A model generated the notes under the pieces. The model ran no database searches. It saw only the letters and a list, made by a program, of their open reading frames with translations, and was not told the origin of the DNA. A program made the translations under genes and the position numbers. A stretch of 64,000 bases of DNA from Methanomicrobiaceae archaeon (lineage in GTDB: Archaea > Halobacteriota > Methanomicrobia > Methanomicrobiales > Methanomicrobiaceae), in contig JARVGI010000001.1 of NCBI GenBank assembly GCA_029762625.1, positions 372,001 to 436,000 on the forward strand. Direction: 5' to 3'. Shown piece by piece: positions 33,719-42,343 of the stretch (its first letter is position 1; every line of letters starts with the position of its first letter).

Positions 33719-34422
33719 TACGGGAGCACTTCCAGTACCGCCAGACCATCGCCACCCTCCTCGCCGACGACCAGCGCCATATTGCGGCGGCGAAAGAGGG
33801 GATGATCGCGGCGCGGCAGGAACTCGAGAGGTTTCTGGCAACCGACCCTTTTTTCGGCTCGACATTCGAGCCCTGCAGCCCGCAATCATCCTCCACTGTC
33901 ATCCGCCGCATGGCATTGGCGGCAGAACCGGCAGGCGTGGGGCCGATGGCCGCCGTTGCAGGCACGATCGCATGGGCGGGCGTGGAAGCGATGGTGGACG
34001 CAGGCGCTTCATTTGCTGTGGTCGACAATGGAGGAGATATCGCGCTCATCGCCGACAGGGAGGTGCGCATCGGGATTTATGCAGGCACTTCACCCTTCAG
34101 CAACCGCCTCGCCTTCCTCGTCCCTCCGCAGGAGGAGACCCTCGGTATCTGCACCTCATCGGCGACGGTCGGGCCTTCGATTTCATTCGGCACTGCCGAT
34201 GCGGTGACGGTGTTTTCCCGTGACGTCGCCGCCGCGGATGCCTGGGCAACCTCCCTGTGCAACCGCTTTGAGGAGTGCCGGGAGGAATTCTTCGCCCCCC
34301 TGCAGGAAACCGCGATCGAGGGGGTGCACATCATCGCCGGCGACCGGCGCTGCGCGTGGGGGCATGTACCCCGGATTGTCGCAGCCTGCGTGGACGAATC
34401 CCTGATCACCGCCGGAAAGTAG
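33715..34422 (+). CDS. UPF0280/COG2122 (ApbE-like) protein of the homocysteine cluster
   Basis: This 235-residue protein belongs to UPF0280, distantly related to the ApbE flavin transferase fold. Typical stretches are GPMAAVAGTIAW near residue 80, VDNGGDIAL near 103 and ICTSSATVGPSISFGTADA near 143. It is part of the conserved trio with the DUF39-CBS and NIL-ferredoxin genes and overlaps the latter as ATGA. Its biochemical role is undefined; a maturation or flavin role is only inference. Confidence 0.92.
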   Translation: MIREHFQYRQTIATLLADDQRHIAAAKEGMIAARQELERFLATDPFFGSTFEPCSPQSSSTVIRRMALAAEPAGVGPMAAVAGTIAWAGVEAMVDAGASFAVVDNGGDIALIADREVRIGIYAGTSPFSNRLAFLVPPQEETLGICTSSATVGPSISFGTADAVTVFSRDVAAADAWATSLCNRFEECREEFFAPLQETAIEGVHIIAGDRRCAWGHVPRIVAACVDESLITAGK

Positions 34423-34430
34423 CCCCTCTC

Positions 34431-34823
34431 TCAGTACGTCTCCTCGGCGAACGACACCGCGTCCCGGTATGCCGATGCGCCTTCAAACGCCTTCAGCACC
34501 TGTCCGCCGTCGGTGACGAGAATGAGCGGCGATCGGTCTTTCACCACAAAGACGAGCTCTGCAACACCCCACTCCTCGAAAAAGGCGCCGCGGCCGAGCG
34601 ATGACGCTGCCTGGAGGATAAGCCGTTCCTCGGCCAGAAGGGTGGGCGTCTCCCGGAACAGGTAGTAGAATACCTGGTAGGCATTCAAAAAGTCCGATTC
34701 GAGAAGTTCCCACCGGAGCGCCGCATCAAGGGTATCGAGCACCTCCGCAAGTTTCTCCACGTCGTCCTCGGCGATCGAAAAAATTCTGTCGGCCAGTTCG
34801 GCTAGTTCGTAATAATCGGTCAT
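34431..34823 (-). CDS. Hypothetical acidic protein
   Basis: This 130-residue acidic protein has an N-terminal helical half ([19 protein letters not shown]) and a C-terminal half with strand-like pieces ([20 protein letters not shown]). I do not recognise the family. The SD GGGGAGAGTG lies directly upstream of the ATG, and a GC-rich hairpin sits just upstream of that in the leader. It converges with the UPF0280 gene, with 8 nt between stops. Confidence 0.75.
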   Translation of the reverse strand: MTDYYELAELADRIFSIAEDDVEKLAEVLDTLDAALRWELLESDFLNAYQVFYYLFRETPTLLAEERLILQAASSLGRGAFFEEWGVAELVFVVKDRSPLILVTDGGQVLKAFEGASAYRDAVSFAEETY

Positions 34824-34836
34824 TCACTCTCCCCTG

Positions 34837-34857
34837 TGCGCAAGGGGGGGTTCGCGC
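34837..34857 (-). promoter_or_regulatory. Leader hairpin upstream of the acidic protein
   Basis: TGCGC and GCGCA pair, extended by AA/TT with one bulged base around a C6 loop, ending 14 nt before the ATG and abutting the SD. It could affect translation of the gene. Confidence 0.3.
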
Positions 34858-34943
34858 AACCACCTGCGTTCAATCATACTGCACGAGCACACTCTTTGTT
34901 GCCCCAAAAAACTATATGGCGGTTTCGGCACAAAAGATGAAAG

Positions 34944-35234
34944 GTGCGAGAAGAGGATCTGGACTGGGATGTCTACCATATCATTGCGATGAACGGTCAT
35001 ATCGCCATGGACGAACTGGTGGCGATCAGCAATCAGCCCGGGAACGTGATTGCGGATTCGGTCGCGCGGCTCGAGCGCAGGTTCCTGATCGCCCGTACCG
35101 GGGTGGGCGTGCGCGTGCTTTCGGTGCAGGAGTCCATCGCACGGTGCCAGCTGCAGTCTTGTATGGACGACCGTCTGGTCATGGAAAACGGCGTTATCAA
35201 GGTCCGTCCCGAGGCCGAGAGGGATTCCCGGTGA
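34944..35234 (+). CDS. Small winged-helix-like protein
   Basis: This 96-residue protein looks like an [26 protein letters not shown] then [21 protein letters not shown], as in a MarR/Lrp-type wing helix, followed by a short variable tail. It starts with GTG shortly after a TATA-like AACTATATGG (about 34908-34917). Its stop overlaps the start of the tRNA methyltransferase gene as GTGA. It may regulate the downstream operon; this is inference. Confidence 0.82.
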   Translation: MREEDLDWDVYHIIAMNGHIAMDELVAISNQPGNVIADSVARLERRFLIARTGVGVRVLSVQESIARCQLQSCMDDRLVMENGVIKVRPEAERDSR

Positions 35235-35755
35235 GGGAAGCCTGCGTGCTGCGTATCGGTCACCGCCCCGAACGGGACCAGCGGGTGACCACCCATGTGG
35301 GGCTTGCCGCACGAGCATTCGGGGCCCGGGGAATGTACCTGGCAGCCGATGACCCGGGGGTGAAGCGCTCTATCGACGATGTGGTCGTGCGCTGGGGTGG
35401 CGATTTTTTTGTGGAGAACAATGTTTCTTGGAGGCGGTGCATCCAGCAGTGGAAGCGTGAAGGCGGGAAGGTGGTCCATCTCACGATGTACGGCCTGCGC
35501 ATGACCGACGAGATCGCGGCCGTCCGCGGGGAGGAAAGGGTGCTCGTCGTGGTCGGGGCCGAAAAGGTGCCCGGCGAGATCTACGGGGTTGCGGACTACA
35601 ACATCTCGGTCACCACCCAGCCCCACTCGGAAATCTCGAGTCTGGGCGTGTTCCTCGACCATCTCTTCGAAGGCGAGGAGCTCAACCGGGAATTCCCCGA
35701 TGCGGCGATGAAGATCACGCCGTCGGAACGCTGGAAGGCGAGGCGCGGGGAGTGA
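35231..35755 (+). CDS. tRNA (cytidine(56)-2'-O)-methyltransferase (aTrm56)
   Basis: This 174-residue archaeal SPOUT enzyme methylates the ribose of C56 in the tRNA T-loop. The family N-terminal motif [18 protein letters not shown] is intact, as is the C-terminal knot region ([20 protein letters not shown]). The GTG start overlaps the previous stop as GTGA; the long open frame reaching back to about 34916 is out of frame with the real upstream gene. Confidence 0.95.
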   Translation: MREACVLRIGHRPERDQRVTTHVGLAARAFGARGMYLAADDPGVKRSIDDVVVRWGGDFFVENNVSWRRCIQQWKREGGKVVHLTMYGLRMTDEIAAVRGEERVLVVVGAEKVPGEIYGVADYNISVTTQPHSEISSLGVFLDHLFEGEELNREFPDAAMKITPSERWKARRGE

Positions 35756-36831
35756 GGCGAAAGGTGCTTGTGGCCGGGTTTGCCACCCGCCACGTCGTGC
35801 AGTCGGCATACAGGGCAGGCTACGATGTCTACGCCGTGGACCATTTCTGCGACCAGGATCTCTGCTGGTACACGAAAGACCGGGCAACCTTCGACGAACT
35901 CGACGAAATCCCCGCAGCGATCGAGACGATTGCATCGACCTATCCCATCGACATCTTCGTGGTGACGTCCGGGGCCGAGGATCTCAAGACTCCCCTCCCC
36001 CTGTACGGGACGCAGCCGGAGCAGGTTGCACGCCATTTAGACAAGCTGGATCTCCAGCATTTTTTTGAAGAGCACGCCATCCCCGTGCCGGGGCTTGCGG
36101 CCGCGGGAGAATACCCCTGCCTGATCAAGCCCCGCAGGGGTGCGGGTGGATGGCGGAACCAGATCCTTTCCTCGGAAGACGAGCGCAGGGGCTGGGAGGA
36201 GACCTGGCCGGGTGTGCCCTCCCTCTGTCAGCAGGTCGTGCACGGTCAGGCGTGCAGCGTCTCGTGCATCGGTGACGGGCAGCGTGCACGGGCAGTTGCG
36301 ACCAACGAGCAGATGCTGCGCAGCGAAGGGGAGCGGGCGTTCGGGTTCGCAGGATCGATCACCCCCTACCTCCACACGAAGGCCGGTGCCATGGTGCACT
36401 ATGCCGAAAAAGCCGTCTCTTTGAGCGGGTGCAGGGGGTCCGTGGGCGTGGATTTTATCGCCGGCGAAACCCCGTGGGCCATCGAGATAAATCCGCGGTT
36501 CCAGGCCACCGTCGATACCGTGGAGATGGCGACGGGATGCAACCTCTTCTCCCTCCACGTCGATGCATGCAGGGGAGCAATCCCCGCGGCAATGCCGGAA
36601 CCCCGGCGGTTTGCAGCCCGGCGCATTCTGTTCGCCGATCGAGACCTTGTCGTTGCCGATGACCTCAAACACCTCGCCCCCCGGATCTCCGATATCCCGT
36701 GGGTGGGATCCGAATTCGAGGACGGCGCCGCGGTGGTGAGCGCGTACGGGTGGGGGTCCACGCGGGCCGGTGCCCTCGATATGCTGGATAAGACTATAAC
36801 ACACCTGCGCAGATATATGAGCAGATGGTAG
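35752..36831 (+). CDS. ATP-grasp family ligase, unknown substrate
   Basis: This 359-residue protein has a pre-ATP-grasp fold at the N-terminus ([20 protein letters not shown]) and an ATP-grasp core with [14 protein letters not shown] near residue 122 and the metal-binding [12 protein letters not shown] near 243. Archaeal relatives are uncharacterised ATP-grasp enzymes that form amide or thioester bonds. It starts with GTG overlapping aTrm56 as GTGA and overlaps tfe by 7 nt, so it belongs to this operon. Confidence 0.88.
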   Translation: MRRKVLVAGFATRHVVQSAYRAGYDVYAVDHFCDQDLCWYTKDRATFDELDEIPAAIETIASTYPIDIFVVTSGAEDLKTPLPLYGTQPEQVARHLDKLDLQHFFEEHAIPVPGLAAAGEYPCLIKPRRGAGGWRNQILSSEDERRGWEETWPGVPSLCQQVVHGQACSVSCIGDGQRARAVATNEQMLRSEGERAFGFAGSITPYLHTKAGAMVHYAEKAVSLSGCRGSVGVDFIAGETPWAIEINPRFQATVDTVEMATGCNLFSLHVDACRGAIPAAMPEPRRFAARRILFADRDLVVADDLKHLAPRISDIPWVGSEFEDGAAVVSAYGWGSTRAGALDMLDKTITHLRRYMSRW

Positions 36832-37346
36832 CCGCGGATGAAGTGCTGGAACATAGGGCCATCAGGGCGTACCTGATGCGGCTGATTGGCGCGGAGGGGA
36901 TGGACCTCATCGAGAGGTTCCCGGAGGAAGGCGAGCACAGCGACGAAGAGCTCGCCGAAAAGACCGGAATCAATCTCAACAGCGTCCGCCACACCCTCTA
37001 TACGCTCTACGAAAAACGCCTTGCAGAATACCGACGCATCAAGAACGCGGAAACCGGGTGGCTCACCTACCTCTGGCGGCTGCGACTCGACCAGATGGAC
37101 GATGTCCTGTACGAGGACATGAGCCGCGTACTCGAGCGGCTCGAGGCACGCGAACGCTATGAAGAGGAGAACGACTTCTATATCTGCAAACACTGCGGCA
37201 TTATCTTTACTTTCAACGATGCGTTCTCAAGGGATTTCGAGTGCCCCCACTGCGATGAAAAGATGGACCATTTTGACAACGAACTGCTCCTGAAGGCGTT
37301 GAAAACGCGCGTGGCGGCAATGCGGGCAACACTGGGAATGGGGTGA
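36825..37346 (+). CDS. tfe: Transcription initiation factor E subunit alpha
   Basis: This 173-residue archaeal TFE assists promoter opening by TBP/TFB-recruited RNA polymerase. The winged-helix domain (residues 1-90) includes [28 protein letters not shown] coiled linker follows, then a zinc ribbon formed by CKHCGIIF and CPHCDEKM. The length is normal. Confidence 0.96.
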   Translation: MVAADEVLEHRAIRAYLMRLIGAEGMDLIERFPEEGEHSDEELAEKTGINLNSVRHTLYTLYEKRLAEYRRIKNAETGWLTYLWRLRLDQMDDVLYEDMSRVLERLEARERYEEENDFYICKHCGIIFTFNDAFSRDFECPHCDEKMDHFDNELLLKALKTRVAAMRATLGMG

Positions 37347-37828
37347 CCGGCATCCTGGACCCGGAAATCGCGCTTCGCAGGGCCGGGTGCAGCGAAAAAG
37401 TGATCGAACACTGCCGCGCGGTCCGCCGGCGTGCCATGGAGTTCTCCCGCGCTCCCGCAGACCGCGATATCGTCGCCGCCGGCGCCATGCTCCACGATAT
37501 CGGCAGGGCAACCACCCACTCGATCGCCCACGGCCAGGCCGGTGCGGAAACATGCCGCGATTTCGGTTTTCCTGAAGACATCTGCCGTATTGTCGAGCGC
37601 CATATCGGCGCAGGGATGACCGCCGACGAGTGCGCGATCCTCAATCTCATCCCCCGCAACTGCGTCCCGATCACGCTTGAGGAGAAAATCGTCGCCCATG
37701 CAGACAACCTTGTCAGGGGCAGGCATGAGATTTCGATTGAAGCACGGTTTCTGCGCTCGCCGCACCTTTCCCGAAGGATAAAAACCCGCATGTACCGGCT
37801 GGCACGCGAGGTGGAGCTCTTCAGATGA
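37343..37828 (+). CDS. HD-domain phosphohydrolase (TIGR00295-like)
   Basis: This 161-residue protein shows the HD metal site: [11 protein letters not shown] near residue 20, [14 protein letters not shown] near 46-60 and a later His/Asp region ([22 protein letters not shown]). The archaeal family is predicted to hydrolyse phosphoesters; the substrate is unknown. The GTG start overlaps tfe as GTGA. It converges with the ACT regulator gene, and the two ORFs overlap tail-to-tail by 8 nt. Confidence 0.93.
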   Translation: MTGILDPEIALRRAGCSEKVIEHCRAVRRRAMEFSRAPADRDIVAAGAMLHDIGRATTHSIAHGQAGAETCRDFGFPEDICRIVERHIGAGMTADECAILNLIPRNCVPITLEEKIVAHADNLVRGRHEISIEARFLRSPHLSRRIKTRMYRLAREVELFR

Positions 37829-38321
37829 TCAGCCGGCTCACCTGAGGCAGGGCCCGCAGCTCCTCGTACACCGAGGCGGGCGGTTTCTCGTTGACGATGA
37901 TGACGAGCTTCGGCTCTTCGGAGAGCAGCGGATCGGTGACGAAGATCTGGCGGATGGTGAGATCATGATCGGTGAGCACCCGCACCGCCGCGCCCACGAT
38001 CCCTTTCTCCCGGGCATCCCTGACCAGGACGGTGATCACCGATACGCCGAGCTTCTGGGCGACGAGGCTCAAATCAGGGGTCACCCGCAGGTTGAGAAAT
38101 ATTCCGGCGAGGTCGGGCGCCTGAAGGATTCTGCGAGCCGTGGCGTCGACCACGCGCCGGTCGGTCCCGGCCGCCTTGGCGATATGGGTGGCGGGAATTT
38201 CAACACCATTGCAGACGATACGGGCCTCCGCATTGACCCCGAACCCGTTTTCGAGAAGAAACCGCACAACACGGCTCTGCGAGGGTGAATCGGCAAATTC
38301 ACGCAGGATTTCTTCCCACAT
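37821..38321 (-). CDS. HTH/ACT-domain regulatory protein
   Basis: This 166-residue protein has an N-terminal HTH-like region (residues 5-70, with SRVVRFLLENGFGV and THIAKAAGTDRRVVDATARR) and a C-terminal ACT-like domain (SVITVLVRDAREKGIVGAAVRVLTDH). It probably responds to an amino acid. The ATG at 38321 is fixed by a TATA box 27 nt upstream, giving a leaderless mRNA; the longer open frame reads through that promoter. Confidence 0.85.
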   Translation of the reverse strand: MWEEILREFADSPSQSRVVRFLLENGFGVNAEARIVCNGVEIPATHIAKAAGTDRRVVDATARRILQAPDLAGIFLNLRVTPDLSLVAQKLGVSVITVLVRDAREKGIVGAAVRVLTDHDLTIRQIFVTDPLLSEEPKLVIIVNEKPPASVYEELRALPQVSRLII

Positions 38322-38343
38322 GAGAAAAACGTTGAACAGGAGG

Positions 38344-38352
38344 CTATAAATA
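38344..38352 (-). promoter_or_regulatory. TATA box of the HTH/ACT gene
   Basis: TATTTATAG on the minus strand, centred 27 nt before the ATG, is a near-consensus archaeal box A with leaderless spacing. Confidence 0.55.
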
Positions 38353-38535
38353 GACATCGGCAGGGGAAGAACGCCCGAGGCATCAGCCATCCCGCATGAA
38401 CGGCCCGGCACGCACGTGCCGGCGGGTACGGGTAGTGCCCGTTCTCTGCGCTCGCAGTATCCGCCCCTCTCGCTCGTCGGGGACGGGAATAGCAACCTAT
38501 TTTATGTCGGAACACATTATTTGTAGGGTAACAGG

Positions 38536-38620
38536 GCGAGGGTTGCCAAGCCAGGTCAAAGGCGCTGGGTTGAGGGCCCAGTCTCGCAGGAGTTCGTGAG
38601 TTCGAATCTCACCCCTCGCA
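38536..38620 (+). tRNA. tRNA-Leu (GAG)
   Basis: This is an 85-nt class II tRNA. The acceptor stem is GCGAGGG/CCCTCGC, the anticodon loop is TTGAGGG closed by CTGGG/CCCAG, there is a long variable arm, and the T-arm is GTGAGTTCGAATCTCAC. The discriminator base is A, CCA is not encoded and there is no intron. Confidence 0.96.
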
Positions 38621-38710
38621 TATTCCTTTATTTTGGGTGCACCATTCGATTCCGGACTGCAGGGTCACCATTTTATACTCCCATGCCCATACCCGGTTCC
38701 TCTCCAGGTG

Positions 38711-39112
38711 ATGCGCGTGCAGAACGAAGAGACAATCAGAACCCGTCTCCTGAAGGCGAATGTCCGGTATCTTGCAAGCCCGGACGAGAACGAACGCCTC
38801 GTCGGGGTGGAATCGCTGCTTATGAGTGCATGGGATCCCGACTGGGCTCCCCGCCGGCTGATCGACGAGGGCGGGATTCCCGGCCTTGTCGCCTGCCTCG
38901 GCGACGATATCGATCTCATCAGGGGCGCCGCCGCCCGCCTGCTGGGAAGGATCGCGGCACACGGTGAAGCCGAGGCGGTTCTCAGCGCTGGTGCGCAGGA
39001 ACCGCTCGAAGCCATGCTCGCCGACGAGGACCCGCTGAACCGGCAGAATGCACAGGAGGCGCTCGAAGAGATACGGCGGCAGAGGTGCGCTCCATCCCCC
39101 GCCACAGGATGA
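38711..39112 (+). CDS. HEAT/armadillo-like repeat protein
   Basis: This 133-residue helical protein has HEAT-like repeats: NERLVGVESLLMSAWD, GGIPGLVACLGDDIDLIRGAAARLL and AQEPLEAMLADEDPLNRQNAQEALEEI. Such proteins are protein-binding scaffolds. The start is uncertain: ATG at 38711 or GTG two codons on, both after CCAGGTG. The upstream open codons overlap the tRNA-Leu 3' flank. Confidence 0.75.
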   Translation: MRVQNEETIRTRLLKANVRYLASPDENERLVGVESLLMSAWDPDWAPRRLIDEGGIPGLVACLGDDIDLIRGAAARLLGRIAAHGEAEAVLSAGAQEPLEAMLADEDPLNRQNAQEALEEIRRQRCAPSPATG

Positions 39113-39201
39113 ACAATCAACGGAAACGGCGTATATATCCGGGCCATCCCCGGATGCCGTCCCGGACGGCGCCGGGGGTGAGGCCTGCAAAACATGCGAG
39201 G

Positions 39202-41892
39202 CTATTCCTCGAACCGTGCCAGCGTGAATTTGATGGCGAGCCCTTCGGAGGATTTCCCCGAGACGCGATCTTCGGCCCAGATCGAGCCGCAATAGCGGTC
39301 GATCAGGAGGCGGCACACATAGAGGCCGAGGTTTCTCCCCCCGGCCCTCGGGCTTTGCAGACGCGAGAGATCGAAGATCGCGTGTTTTTCCTCGTCGGAG
39401 ATACCCGGCCCGGTATCCTCCACCGAGACGATAATGAGCCCCTCCCGTTCTTCAAGGGTGATGGAGATCTGTACGTTTGGCCCGCCGTGCCGTAGCGAGT
39501 TGTCGATGAGATTGGTGAAGACACACGCCAGCATGCCATCGGCGATCACGGTAAACCCGCAGGGTTCGAAATCGACAGTATCAGGAGGGAATTTGGCCAT
39601 CTCGGTCTGGATAACCGAATCGATGTCGATGGGTTCGAGCGATTCCGGATCGGTCTGGAGCCTGCGCAGCACCGAGACATTGGTGATGATCTGGGAGATC
39701 TGCCATGATGTCGTCCGCAACTTCTGCCCGTAACTTTCCGCATTCCCGAGAAGCATGCCGGAGATGACCTCGGATAACCCCGACAATTCATTGGCCGCCC
39801 GGTTGATGTCATTCTCGATGACATCGAGGTAGACGTTCATCTCCCCGTACGCGTCCTCGAGTTGCTCCTGCAGCATCCCGCGAAGAATCGTGCCGCCGAT
39901 CTCTTTTCCCACGGACTCGAGCACGGTCTTTTCCCGCTCGGAAAGCTCCACCTGCTCTTTTCTCCCCACGTAGAGCGCGCCGACCACCACCGAATCGGCA
40001 ATCAGCGGTATGCCCGCGTAACTGAGGGCGTCCACCGCTTCGAGAATGCGACAATCGAACATTCCCGGCGGGTTGTCGGGGAGGTTTTCCACGAAACGGG
40101 GCTGGCCCGCGAAAAAGATGACATTGTAGGGATAGTCCCTGATGACAAGCGTGGCGTTCTCCTCCACAAACGACTCGGGGACACCGTGGTGGGCAACGAG
40201 GCGGGCGCGTTTATCGGTGTGCTTCAGGTAGACCCACCCGAAATCGAAATCCAGCAAATCCACGGTAATGGTGAGGATGATCTCCAGCATCTCGTCGAGA
40301 ATAAGCGATGAGTTCGCCACCCGGATGATCTGGTTGATGATGGAGAGATGCCGGTTCTGGGAAAATATTTCCTTTTCAGCCTTCTTCTGGCTGGTGATAT
40401 CCCTGCAGATGGCGATGGTCGCACGTTTGCCCTCGAAGATGATGGGAAGTGTCCTGAGTTCAATATCCACGACCTTCCCGTCGAGCCGGACGAACTTCTC
40501 CTCGGCAACAGGAAATCCCGTGCGGTCGAGATACCCCGTGCGCATCCGCTCCCACGCCAGATCGCGATAATCCCTGTGAATGAAATCAAGCGCATACCTG
40601 CCGAGAATGTCATCTGCCTTCCCTGCCCCCAGTAGTGCCACTCCCGCCGGGTTGGCATAGACGATCTTTGCTTCGCAGTGCACATAGATCGGTTCGGGAT
40701 GGAGTTCGACGAGGCTCCGGTACCGCTCTTCGCTCTCCCTTAATGCCGCCTCGAACTGTGTGCGTTCGGTGACGTCGACCGCAATGGCCGCAACATGCTC
40801 CACCCCGCCCTCGCTCCCGAAGACGGGGTAGAGTGTCCGGACCAGCTCTTTTTTTCCATCTTTTCCCTCAAACCGGACCGAATTGCCCGTGTCGAGTACA
40901 TGTTCCACATAGGCGCGCAATTCCCCGGCAGCACCCTGCGGCAGAAGGCTGTATATGGAGTGCCCCGCAACAGTCTCCGATGGTTGGCTGAATTTCCTGG
41001 AAAGGGCTTCGTTGGCAGCGAGAACCGTCCCTTCCTTATCGATGAGAAAGGCCTCCTCCGGGATGGCGTTCATGAATACCCTGAGTATCGCATTGCGGTC
41101 ACGGAGCGCGGCCGATGCCTGGTGTATGTCGGTGACATCTCTGGCAATCCCCTCGAACCCACAATAATTGCCGCCGTCGTCCCTGAGCAGCGAGAGGTTC
41201 AATAGCACCGGAAAGACGCGCCCTTCTCCTTCCCGCGCCTGCATCCTGCACTCGAAATTATGAATGGTGCCGCAGGATTCCTCGATCCGTAACAACGTTG
41301 CCGCGAAGGCTTCGCAATCGTCCGGGTGGATGAAATGGAAAATCCGGGCAGAACCGCTGCCGTCTGCAGGACATTCAAGCACTGCCCGGCCTGATGTGTT
41401 CAGAAAAAGAAATTCTCCCGCCGGATCGCAGCGAAAAATGATATCCCCGGTATGTTCCACCAGGCTCTGGTAGTGTTCCCGTGAGCGATGGAGCAGTTTT
41501 TCTGCGGCGTTCCGATCGATTGCGTACCTGATCGCTCGCCGCAGGAGCGGGGGCGTGATCTCGCCCTTGGCGAGGCAGTCCCGGGCGCCCTCCATTCCGT
41601 GCTCAAACGCACCGTTCCCACTACCATCCGCGATGAGCACGATCAGTGGAATATCGGAAAAGCGCGTCCGCACTCCCAGGACGACAGCATCCGCCCGGTG
41701 TCCCTTTCGGTTCAGACCGAGCAGGATCACATCGGGGCGCGAATCGCCGCATCCTTCGGGCACCTCCTCAAGACATGCGCACCATGTCACCTGCGCCTGC
41801 AACCCGCACCCGCATTCGCCCAGCATCTCACGAACCAGCGTCGCATCCCCTGGATCGTCCTCGATGAGCAGGACCGAGACAGTCGCATTCAT
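39202..41892 (-). CDS. Degenerate hybrid kinase: pseudo-receiver, 3 PAS, GAF, HATPase
   Basis: This 896-residue cytoplasmic protein has, in order, a receiver-like domain (5-122), three PAS domains (about 135-250, 262-380, 388-505), a GAF domain (about 520-660), a helical dimerisation region, and a HATPase (about 780-890). The receiver has Gly59 (LLGLN) where the phosphorylated Asp should be and has lost the switch Thr. The H-box equivalent reads YLDVIENDINR, with Asn694 where the neighbouring paralogue has His. The ATP-binding N-box (VFTNLIDNSLRHG) and G-boxes are mostly kept. The start is an ATG; a GTG three codons earlier is possible. Confidence 0.9.
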   Translation of the reverse strand: MNATVSVLLIEDDPGDATLVREMLGECGCGLQAQVTWCACLEEVPEGCGDSRPDVILLGLNRKGHRADAVVLGVRTRFSDIPLIVLIADGSGNGAFEHGMEGARDCLAKGEITPPLLRRAIRYAIDRNAAEKLLHRSREHYQSLVEHTGDIIFRCDPAGEFLFLNTSGRAVLECPADGSGSARIFHFIHPDDCEAFAATLLRIEESCGTIHNFECRMQAREGEGRVFPVLLNLSLLRDDGGNYCGFEGIARDVTDIHQASAALRDRNAILRVFMNAIPEEAFLIDKEGTVLAANEALSRKFSQPSETVAGHSIYSLLPQGAAGELRAYVEHVLDTGNSVRFEGKDGKKELVRTLYPVFGSEGGVEHVAAIAVDVTERTQFEAALRESEERYRSLVELHPEPIYVHCEAKIVYANPAGVALLGAGKADDILGRYALDFIHRDYRDLAWERMRTGYLDRTGFPVAEEKFVRLDGKVVDIELRTLPIIFEGKRATIAICRDITSQKKAEKEIFSQNRHLSIINQIIRVANSSLILDEMLEIILTITVDLLDFDFGWVYLKHTDKRARLVAHHGVPESFVEENATLVIRDYPYNVIFFAGQPRFVENLPDNPPGMFDCRILEAVDALSYAGIPLIADSVVVGALYVGRKEQVELSEREKTVLESVGKEIGGTILRGMLQEQLEDAYGEMNVYLDVIENDINRAANELSGLSEVISGMLLGNAESYGQKLRTTSWQISQIITNVSVLRRLQTDPESLEPIDIDSVIQTEMAKFPPDTVDFEPCGFTVIADGMLACVFTNLIDNSLRHGGPNVQISITLEEREGLIIVSVEDTGPGISDEEKHAIFDLSRLQSPRAGGRNLGLYVCRLLIDRYCGSIWAEDRVSGKSSEGLAIKFTLARFEE

Positions 41893-41902
41893 TGCATTCA
41901 CA

Positions 41903-42343
41903 TCATGGCAGTTTTACGATCGACAACCAGAAATTCTCGATCGAATGCACAACATGCAGGAATTGCTCCAGATCGACCGGTTTGGTAATATAGCAGTTCG
42001 CATGCAGGTTGTAGGTCCGGGCGACATCCTCTTCCGCCTGGGAAGTGGTCAGGACAACCACCGGGATGCTCTTCAAATCCTCATCATCCTTGATCTCGGC
42101 GAGCACCTCTCTCCCGTCTTTTCTGGGCAGATTGAGGTCCAGGAGAATGAGATCGGGCCGGGGAGCCCCCGCATATTCACCCTCTTTTCTCAAGAACGCC
42201 ATGGCTTCCTCGCCGTCCATGACGATATGCAGGTTGTTTCTCACCTTGCCCTCCCGCAAAGCCTCCTTCGTCAACCGGACATCGCCCGGATTGTCCTCGA
42301 CAAGGAGGATCTCGACATGCTGTACCCCCGCATTCACACTCAT
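41903..42343 (-). CDS. Stand-alone response regulator receiver protein
   Basis: This 146-residue single-domain receiver resembles Rcp1-type regulators paired with PAS or phytochrome-like kinases. The acidic pair (VEDNPGD), the phosphorylatable Asp in [13 protein letters not shown], the switch Thr in VVVLTTSQ and the Lys in YITKPVD are all present. It overlaps the upstream kinase gene as ATGA and is the probable partner of that kinase. There is no output domain. Confidence 0.95.
   Translation of the reverse strand: MSVNAGVQHVEILLVEDNPGDVRLTKEALREGKVRNNLHIVMDGEEAMAFLRKEGEYAGAPRPDLILLDLNLPRKDGREVLAEIKDDEDLKSIPVVVLTTSQAEEDVARTYNLHANCYITKPVDLEQFLHVVHSIENFWLSIVKLP

Noticed and set aside
34916-35755. 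Long form of the aTrm56 protein starting at 34916
   Set aside because: Its first 105 residues are a frame-shifted reading of the HTH gene; the family motif begins at the GTG at 35231.
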